From Deuterostichococcus epilithicus (lineage: Eukaryota; Chlorophyta; Trebouxiophyceae; Prasiolales; Stichococcaceae): DNA of 64,000 nt. Position 1 is the stretch's first letter; the number at the start of each line of letters is the position of its first letter. The notes beneath the pieces are model-generated. The model ran no database searches, was not told where the DNA came from, and worked only from the letters and a program-made list of their open reading frames with translations. Shown piece by piece: positions 56,801-64,000 of this stretch. The position numbers and the translations under genes are program-made. The stretch covers positions 620,001-684,000 of the forward strand of contig JAVTLE010000003.1 of assembly GCA_033439295.1 (NCBI GenBank). The letters run 5' to 3'.

Positions 56801-59524
56801 CAGGTCTTTGGCTGATCACATCGTGCAATGACGCAGCCCCTCATTGCAGCTTGTGCTGGCTTGGCCCAAAAATGATTTCTTACGCGCCACGGCCTGACAG
56901 GAGCCCCCCCCCCACCCCTCTTTGGACGAGCGCACACCGCATAACCTGCACTTGGCAGAGAGACCAGTCCTTTCAGGCTTCGTGCCCCTCCTNAACGTTT
57001 TTTCCGGACTGCCGCACCTGCAGAACCTGGCGCTGTCTTCGCCGGGCTCGCAGTCGCCAGGCGGCCGGCGGCGGCCGGAGCCCGCCCCTGCATCCCCGGC
57101 GGCGATGGCGGCGGCGGCGACTTTCAACGGCGGCGCCGGCGCCAGCGGGCAGGGCCTGGAGGCGGTGCTGCAGCGGCACCAGAGCGCGCTGGAGGCTGCC
57201 AAGGCAAACAGCAGCGGCACCTTCGAACCGGTCAAACGGGCGCCCGCGCCCATCGTGCCGGGTGCGCTGCTGTCTCTCACAAGGAGAGCTCTCCTGAATG
57301 AGTACACACAATAGACGGCCTTGTGAGGCATCGAGAATACGAAGTCAGTCGCCCAATCATCCTGCATCGCCTGTCGCCAGTTGCCGTGCACTTTACAGGC
57401 TGATGACATGTGTCAATAGAAATTCTTCCTGTCAGATTGTCGACCCTTTGGGGATCGTTGTCACTCCGAGGCGGGCCCCCGCCTCAAGAACTCCGGAAGT
57501 TTGTGTGCAAGGATCCTCAACGACGTTACCTGCATCGCTCACGTATCCTTGGGACGAGACCACCCAATTCTACAAGGTGAGTATTGTCCACTCCTGGCAG
57601 GTGCAGCCCGCTGCAGTCAGCTTTCTATCCGAGCTCTGCTGGCCGCACCGCCCAGTCGGTCTGCGCCCTTGCAGAGCACAGCAGCTGCGCGATGGTCTTC
57701 ACCCAAGGCCGTGACTGTGAAGTCGGCACCGCACTGACCGCGTCTCTGAAGCACTACACTGACCACGACCCGCCAATCTTTCGCTGCAGGACTGGAGGAG
57801 CTGCTGTCGGACACGGGCCGCATCCAGCGCAAGCGTGAGGAGGCCGCCAAGAAGCACTCGGAGCTGTTCAGGCCCGTCATCAAGAAGATCCCGCCCAGGG
57901 TCCCGGGTGCGCACATCCACCTGGCCGCCTGGCCCTTGGCTATAAAACCAACAACCCCCACATCTCGTGGCGCCTGCGCTCTTGGAGAAGCCTGCCTTCT
58001 TCTGTTGACCCATCGCGACTGCAGCACCCACCGTGACTCCTCCACGACCTGGCCTGGCCGCAGGCCTGGACGAGGTGCTGGTCATCACGAAGTCGCAGCT
58101 GGAGCTGGAGAAGGAGGCGGCGGCGGCGGCACACGCGCCGCCGTCGCCGCAGCGCCCCGCCTCCCCAGGCGTGCCTGGCGACGACCCCGCCGCCGTCGCG
58201 TCCGCCGAGCGCGCGCGCGCCGCCCGTGCTGCCCAGGCCGCGGCGCACGTGTCGCGCTNCGCGCCGGCGGCGCCCAAGCCGCAGGTGGGAGATCCCAGTC
58301 GACGCGGCCCCTGCTGCAGACGGCACACTTTTCTCAGCTGCGGCCGTGTCTGAGACCGTCACCCTGCTCCGTCCCCCGGCATTCCACTCGTGCAACACCA
58401 GCGCCGACGCTGGGAGTCTGACTCGACCAGCATTGTGGCTTGGAACCAAGCTGATGGGATCAGCTGCATAGTGAAGGCGGAGGCGCTGACGGCACACCTG
58501 CATGCCTGCGCTGCGCAGGGGCAGGAGCCGTACGCGGGCAAGGGGCTGGAGGAGGTGTGTCTGCGCCACAAGTCGGCGCTGCAGCGTAACAAGGAGGCCA
58601 GCGAGGCGGCAGGCTCCAATTCCCCCACTGCCCGCGTCCGCACCCTGCCCCGCTCCGAGCTGCACGCCCGGTGCGCAGATGAAATGCAGTCACCTTTGCA
58701 AACCATGTATATGTCATCAGTCCTCGTATGTATTCCCCATGGCTATGTCCCGCGTTGTGCCCTGCTCGCGCATGTGTGCCGCGCCGAGTCAGGAAATACG
58801 GGGTTGGTATGTAATGCTGAGGGGGCTGGCTAGGAGGGTCGGCCGCTGCACACCCGCTCCAACCTCCGGACTGCTGCCGGCAGTTCTGCAGCCCTCGGCC
58901 CCGCTCTGTCCCTCTGCCGTCCCCCTGTCCCTGGGCAGCAGCAGGGCGCAGCCGCTGCGGCCTGATGCTGACACGGGATGTGTGCGAACCTGGTGCCTGC
59001 GAAGGCGGCAGGGCGAGGACTGGGGCGGCAAGAGCCTGCTGGAGCTGCAGAAGCCGCACAAGAGCCGCCTGGTGCGCGAGCAGGAGGAGTGGGCCAAAAA
59101 GGTGGGTCGACCGCCTCCTCCCTGATTGTTTATCTCGCCCCCACCTCGCCGCGCTGTGGCCCGCCTCGCCGACGCCGTGCCCCGCCGGCGCATCGGCGCC
59201 GGCGACAGGGGCGGCCCGGCCACCCGATGCAGTGTGGCGTCCGGGCCGCTCTCCTTGCTCAGTGGTGCTGGAAGCTGCTGCTGCCGCACCTACGGGGAAG
59301 GATCGAAAGAACCCGCACAATTTGCTTTCTTAATATTCTCTTTTCTTTCTGCTCTCGCGCAGACGGGCAAGGACTACAGGAGCCCGCGGAAGGCGATCCA
59401 GCACGTGCGGCATGTTCAGTCGCCGGGCGCGGAGCCGGGGGCGCCCTCCTTCATGCGCGACACCCTCGCCTCCACCATGAAGCACATAGACATGCCGGAG
59501 CCGCCGCGCACCCCTGTCGCCTGA
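53841..59524 (+). CDS. Large Pro/Ser-rich protein with repeated HKSxL motif
   Basis: Unrecognised family. Eleven exons, 53841-53897, 54166-55269, 55472-55578, 55987-56179, 56574-56699, 57024-57261, 57790-57906, 58064-58284, 58519-58670, 59005-59101 and 59363-59524, give an uninterrupted 857-codon frame. Exon 2 encodes a 368-residue disordered Pro/Ser/Ala domain (SPPLPRPASPTLQRPASPPL). The C-terminal half repeats a degenerate helical motif: KVHKSRLEQEVE, GLEAVLQRHQSALEAAK, GLEELLSDTGRIQRKREEA, GLDEVLVITKSQLELEKEA, GLEEVCLRHKSALQRNKEA, LLELQKPHKSRLVREQEEW. Each copy lies in or near its own exon. The end is MKHIDMPEPPRTPVA. A cytoskeletal or scaffold role is only a guess. One unresolved base at 58259 leaves one residue unknown. 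The exon 4 acceptor and the last-but-one acceptor (AAG) are the least certain joins. Confidence 0.6.
56441..56604 (+). repeat. Direct duplication of exon start
   Basis: A 26-bp string beginning CAAGGTGCACAAGAGCCGGC occurs at 56441-56466 and again at 56579-56604. The second copy is in the exon encoding KVHKSRLEQ; the first lies in the preceding intron and continues with a related but degenerated GC-rich sequence. It looks like a partial exon duplication. Confidence 0.85.
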
Positions 59525-60243
59525 GCCGTCGTGGCCATCGCCCGAGCGAGCGGCCGACTGGTGCTCAAGGTGCCGCCTCTGGTAGCCGGCATGAGACATG
59601 GACTGCAATGCAGCTGCATGGCGACGGTCGGTCATAGTCCGATTGTCTGCCAGTGCAGGGAGTGACTGCCAGTAGAGGAAGCTCGTGCATGTGAGGTTCA
59701 CAGCCATCGGGCGAAGAGCTGCAAAGCTGTTTTTGCCAAGGAGTGCTGTGGTGATCGACTTATATAGCGCACATGCAAGCGTGTTTTGAGACTGCTTTGA
59801 GAACGGTTTTGGCGTGCAAGATTCAGCATTTGGGACTGCTGCTTCAAAGGTGTGCTGGGCCGGCTGCGACTCGTGAGATTGTGGTTTGTAGGTAAATACA
59901 TTTGTGCTGGGTGTGACATTCCAACGCAGTCGATCTTTCACCAGCACCTAAACAGCACGTCAAAGCAACACCTCCTACAAGAATGGATATGAATGCGTAA
60001 CTGCCCTGCAGACACTGCCGTAACTGCTCTTCAGGCACAGCAGCACAGGCGTCCAGCCCCTGGGGTACCAACCAGGCTGGTCCGCGAATGCGCGCAAGGT
60101 TCTGCATCCTCCGACGCTTTGGCACAGCCGTCACCAGCGCACAAAGCCAAAAATAAAGCGCAAGCGGCCACACATGCTTAGCCGCTCGGCCTGCGTTTCG
60201 CTGTGCGCCTGCCCTGCCCACACCGCGCCGCCGGGGGCGCCTC
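59525..60243. other. Convergent intergenic region
   Basis: About 720 bp between the ends of the repeat gene and the syntaxin gene. No exon or structured element seen. Confidence 0.45.
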
Positions 60244-62066
60244 TCACGAAACAAGCACCAGGAACAGCACGAGCAGCACGACGCCGGCGATGGCAAACAA
60301 CCAGCACTGGCGGTTGCGCGCCCCCCGCTGGCTCTTCTCCGCCTTGCGCAGCTGCGTTGAAGCATCCCGAGTGCGGTCCGCCGCCCGCTCGATGTGGTCC
60401 GAGATGTCGTCCACCATGCCGCCTTGGTCGTTGACCAGCGTCGCCAGGTCCTGCGGGTTGGGTAGTCGGATCTGATTGGATCCAAGGCTGCATGAAGGCT
60501 TCTCCCGATCCTGTTGGGCATGGCATGGCGGCGCGGCACAAGCTGCCGTCGCCTCTGAATTTGCGCTGCTATCTTGGGTGGTCTTCATGTATCTCTGCCC
60601 CAGGCCGGTGGAAATCGGCCTGGGCGTCACCGCCCCAGTTCCCCCGGCAACCGCTTAGGCTGCGCCGCGCCGGCGCAGCGCCACCACCGTATGACGGCTG
60701 ACCACGTGTGCAGGCCATGGATTGAGATGACGACTCATAGGACGTGAATTGACATGTGTAGGATGAGCACCGCGCCTGGAAGATCTCGTGGACCTCGCCA
60801 ATCTGGTGGGAGATCTCCTGGATGGCCTCATCCCGCTCCTCGATCAGCACCTCGTTATACTGCAACTCCGTCTCCAGATGCACCATCTCCTGCTGCTGCT
60901 GCTGCCGCTGCTGCTGCTGTTGTTGTTGCTGCTGCTGCTGCAGTAGCACCTGCTGCTGCTCGCCGGCGGCGCCTGAAGATAGAGATAAGCAGGGAGGCAT
61001 GCTCAGGGATGTGTCCGTCAGCTCGTAATGCCAGGGGCTGCAAGCTGCAGTGAACATTCTGCCGGCCACATATGATTAGCTTCGCAAGAACCCACAGGAT
61101 GAGTCTGAGCCAGGCCGTTTTGTGCCCACGCTCGGCTGTGCTGGCGCTGCCTGTGTGCCAGGCATGTGTGTCACGTGCTTCAAAGGCGGGCACCTGTGTC
61201 AATGTCCACGGCAACATGCGCAGGCTTCCGTGGCAATGAGGCGGCCTCCTTTGCATGTGCCGTCTTCATGATCGACTCGAAGTTTGCCAGCACAGCCTGC
61301 GCATCCAGAAAGAATGTTGTGCTTCATTAGTGACAGAGCAGGTGTGTCTTTGGAGTTGTGAGGACTGTTGCTGAGACTGTCGTGGCGCATTGCCTGATTG
61401 CCCAGCCAGTTTTCATGGCGAGCATTCTCATGTGCTGGCGCAACAGCAGTGAACCCCTATGCCATTGCCCGCCTTGCAGTCTGCCTGAATTGACCTCCAG
61501 GCACCGCAAAGCGCATGCCAATTGCGGCCGCTGTGCTGCTCTGAGCGTGCCTGGAAGTTGCTGACGATCTTCTGCGTCTGCGGCGAATTGTTGACGGTGG
61601 CGGCGGCCTTGAGCCGCTCGCCGATGTCCCTGGCGGACAGCTTGAGGCGGTCGTTTGTGTCCGTGATCTTCTGCCGCAGCTCCGGCGTGTCGCGCGGCGT
61701 GCCAAGGCGCTGCACATCCGCCTTGAGCCGGGAGACTTCCGTTTGCAGCTTGAACACGGCAGAGATGAGGTCGCTGGTCGCCTGCGGGCAGCGGAGCTTC
61801 GTCGCCGCGCAGGCGGGCACCGTATGCGGGCAGGTCACGGACATACATGCACGGCAACACCACAGAAAGCGCTAGCACAAAGCGCGGTAAGGCGCGGGGT
61901 GAATTGCCTGGTCTTGCGCTCGGTTATACGGCCGCAGCTCCCGGCTGCCACCCTCCACCAGCTCCTGCGAATAACTAGAGACGTATGTAAGGCCGCAGCT
62001 TGAGATTGGGAGCATGCCATGAGGGACAACAACTCTGGAGATTGAAGCACTTGCCTGGAAGCTCAT
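60244..62066 (-). CDS. Qa-SNARE syntaxin, SYP2/Pep12-like
   Basis: Tail-anchored SNARE for membrane fusion on endosomal, prevacuolar or vacuolar membranes. Six exons: 62066-62055, 61964-61908, 61781-61551, 61296-61194, 60972-60776, 60450-60244; 268 residues. It begins MSFQ, as plant SYP2 syntaxins do, with a first coding exon of only 12 nt. The Habc region includes SDLISAVFKLQTEVSRLKAD and NDRLKLSARDIGERLKAAAT. The SNARE motif runs from ELQYNEVLIEERDEAIQEIS through IGEVHEIFQDLATLVNDQGG to HIERAADRTRDASTQLRKA, with the zero-layer Gln in NDQGG. The tail anchor is CWLFAIAGVVLLVLFLVLVS. A polyglutamine tract lies just before the SNARE motif. Four of the five introns appear to start with GC: CAG|GCAAGT, CAG|GCAATT, CAG|GCACGC, CAG|GCGCGG. 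Confidence 0.94.
60890..60960 (-). repeat. CAG/CAA repeat (coding polyglutamine)
   Basis: Interrupted CAG/CAA runs in the fifth syntaxin exon encode about 19 Gln in a 25-residue stretch, just upstream of the SNARE helix. Confidence 0.9.
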
Positions 62067-62947
62067 GGCGCTGAGTTGAGGTGGAGTCTACTCTAGGATG
62101 GCATGGACTGGTGCCATGACCAGGAAAAGGTCTCTGTACTCCTGGTTCCACGGCTCCAGCAGAGCCAGGCCACGCTCGAGTCTGACTATGACTGACCAGC
62201 TCTGCTTTGTGGAACAGAGATGCCGGTACACGCAGTGAGCAGCAAAGCCGGAAGAACAAATTTCACTGACTCCGCTGGTTCCGCCTGCAACACTGGACTT
62301 TGCCGCGCAAGCAGCACAGAAGCGAACACCTCCTCAAAAGGTTACGTGAGGCTGCATGCGGGGTGTTTAAAGTTCTCACCCTGTTCGCGGAGCTGCCACG
62401 TCAGCGTCTCTGCGTCTCACCGTGCTGGCAACCTCGACATGAGTGCCATATCTATCACTCGATAGATATCGGCACTGCAAGCTTTCAGGACCTGTGACAT
62501 ATTGCATATATCTTTCTGATGCAGTCGCGGCTGACGTGCCGCGATGCTGTGGTCGGTGGCATATGCTCCAGGTCACCACAACGGTACTCCCGTTATTGAA
62601 TTCGAATGCGCCATTAACAGCACAGTAGCATGACGACGGCAGCCATGGAACCTGGACGCCTGCAATTTGGCCCGGCTGCAAGTGCTTCAATACCCAAAGG
62701 CCTCAGGTTGAAAAGCTGTTTGTCAGCCACGGGATGCCAAGTCTGTCGCCATGTTTGAACACGCATCTGCTTGACATTCCTCCGCAAAAGACGGCCTCGC
62801 TCTATCTCGCACAGGACTGCTGGGGCATTTGAGTAGCTGTCCTGGGGTACTTTCCTCCAGAGGCCATCGACAGCAGCGCGCATGACAGGAGCACCGGGAG
62901 CCTGACCCATTGTGATCACTCGCAGGGCTCCCTCCACGACAGAAGAA
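62067..62947. other. Divergent intergenic region, syntaxin/IBtk-like
   Basis: About 880 bp holding both promoters. A striking imperfect inverted repeat is at 62443-62475. The open minus-strand frames here have no protein character. Confidence 0.45.
62443..62475. repeat. 14-bp inverted repeat in shared promoter region
   Basis: GTGCCATATCTATC, a 4-nt spacer (ACTC), then GATAGATATCGGCAC, which is the reverse complement apart from one extra base. The arms contain GATA cores (GATAGATAT). It could be a dyad operator or a cruciform. Confidence 0.85.
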
Positions 62948-64000
62948 ATGAGGCAAAACGTTTTGCTGCACCTGGCGGTAGGTTCTGCATCCGTGGGCGA
63001 CCTGCCTGTGACAGCTGCCTGGCATGCCGCACATGCCGGCAAGCACTGCTTTGTGCTCTGCAGGTGTGGAGAAACGACTTCGAGGCGGCGGAGGGTTTAT
63101 TGGAGGTGGGAATCCAGCCGGACGTTCAGGACGAGGAGTCTGGCTGGTGAGCACTTGCTGCAGTCTGGATAAACACGAGGCAGCTAAGAGTGCTTGCCTC
63201 TGCAGGCCATGCCCTGCAACTACAAGTCTGCAGCATGGCGGCGAGGTGACGAGGGAGCCTCACAACAGTGCGACGCCGCGCAGGTCGTGCCTGCACCATG
63301 CGCTGTACTGGGGCCACCTCAGCATGGCGGCAAGGCTGCTCGAGGCGGGCGCCTTGCTCCACCTCCCCGACCACCAGGTGGGGTCTTCGATCCCACCGCA
63401 GCTCAATCCGCTGGGAGCTGGCGGTGCGGAATCACAAGCCGGCATTGCCCTGTTGTGCTTTGCATGAATGTGATGTTTGCATGATGGGAGACGGCGGCAG
63501 CATCACGGCCACGGTCACCCAACACTCGCCCGGCAGAAAAGCACTGGCACATGCGGCTGCAGGGGCGCACGCCACTAGATCTGCTCTCGCGGGAGCTGCG
63601 GGGCTACCTGCAGGCGGGCACTTGCACCGAGCTGTTCTCCTGGGGCAATGGCGCCAACTACCAGCTGGGTGTGCGATTCCTTCCGGATGTATTCCACATG
63701 TGAAATGCTGCCTCACCAGACCTCCCATGCAAGGATGGGCTGAGCCATGCCAGACAGACCCCTAGTACTGCACACCAGACGCCACTCGGGGCACGCTCAC
63801 TGCAGTTGACAGGATGCCCCTGACTCGCGCAGCTTGCTGCTGCCCCGCAGGCACTGGCGGCACGGGGCTGGCGTCGGGACCTATTCGGCTGGACGTGCTG
63901 CGCCATGCCGCCGTGGTGGGTCTCGCCGCCGCCAAGTTTCACTCGGCCGCCGTCACCGCGGATGGCAAGCTGCTGACCTGGGGCTGGGGCCGCGGCGGCC
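62948..64000 (+). CDS. IBtk-like ankyrin-repeat and RCC1-repeat protein, 3' end outside window
   Basis: Exons 62948-62977, 63064-63146, 63284-63377, 63563-63668 and 63851 to beyond 64000. The visible 154 residues start MRQNVLLHLAVWRNDFEAAE. Two ankyrin repeats follow (GWSCLHHALYWGHLSMAARL, LEAGALLHLPDHQGRTPLDL), then RCC1 blades: CTELFSWGNGANYQLG and FHSAAVTADGKLLTWGWGRG. Ankyrin followed directly by RCC1 repeats is the layout of inhibitor of Bruton's tyrosine kinase-like proteins, which usually continue with BTB domains and act as cullin-3 substrate adaptors. BTB domains would be right of the window, so that part is inference. Phases 0, 2, 0, 1 match throughout. The short first exon leaves open another exon upstream. 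Confidence 0.8.

Noticed and set aside
23405-58259. Isolated unresolved bases (23405, 23407, 46195, 56993, 58259)
   Set aside because: Several lie next to C/T- or GC-rich stretches and look like base-calling ambiguity, not biology; only 58259 falls in a coding exon.
1-64000. tRNA, rRNA, CRISPR, transposon, retroelement or viral genes
   Set aside because: None recognised by reading; short tandem repeats such as GACGTAA near 6968 and GCGTGATCGT near 19739 are simple repeats. A tRNAscan-SE and RepeatMasker run would be decisive.

Overview
The window is nuclear DNA of a GC-rich, intron-dense eukaryote, most likely a trebouxiophyte-type green alga. The reasons are GC-rich exons separated by spliceosomal introns of about 90-490 bp that nearly always end in TGCAG or a similar acceptor, plant-type protein families (a GATA finger with an 18-residue loop, an MSFQ-type syntaxin, a putatively plastid-targeted PP2C), and Ala/Pro/Gly-rich linkers. 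The taxon is inferred. I joined exons by hand from reading frame, splice-site consensus and intron phase. In 19 of the 21 models the joined exons give one uninterrupted frame from ATG to stop; the other two run off the window edges.

Left to right: (1) unknown Ala/Pro/Gln-rich protein, minus, running off the left edge (<1-3460); (2) ERD2 K/HDEL receptor, plus (4209-5966); (3) SERINC/TMS membrane protein, minus (6598-10293); (4) protein with a TFIIS-N-type helical bundle, minus (11036-15111); (5) small single-pass membrane protein, plus (16066-16656); (6) low-complexity unknown, plus (17193-18369); (7) SAP30-like Sin3/HDAC subunit, minus (18970-20305); (8) small unknown, minus (20434-20951); (9) glucosamine-6-phosphate N-acetyltransferase, plus (21482-22649); (10) 19-exon GRP170/HYOU1 ER chaperone ending HDEL, minus (23024-31048); (11) divergent SDR oxidoreductase, plus (31466-33193); (12) GATA zinc-finger factor, minus (33885-36747); (13) glyoxalase II, plus (37948-40506); (14) GT-B glycosyltransferase, minus (40720-44244); (15) PNO1/Dim2, plus (44757-46418); (16) PP2C phosphatase, plus (46972-49040); (17) RPB9, plus (49924-51079); (18) coiled-coil unknown, minus (51589-53392); (19) protein with a recurring HKSxL motif, plus (53841-59524); (20) Qa-SNARE syntaxin, minus (60244-62066); (21) ankyrin+RCC1 IBtk-like protein, plus, running off the right edge (62948->64000).

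The genes are mostly unrelated housekeeping genes, so this is not a functional cluster. Several do share the secretory pathway: ERD2 would retrieve HDEL proteins such as the GRP170 encoded here, and the syntaxin and SERINC are endomembrane proteins. No rRNA, tRNA, CRISPR, provirus or transposon was recognised. The most unusual feature is the number of introns that appear to begin with GC instead of GT: 9 of about 136 modelled introns, with 4 of 5 in the syntaxin gene. Other points are several perfect inverted repeats inside introns and promoters, coding exons of 12-19 nt, an apparently undescribed repeat protein, and departures from canonical residues in the SDR, RPB9 and PP2C.
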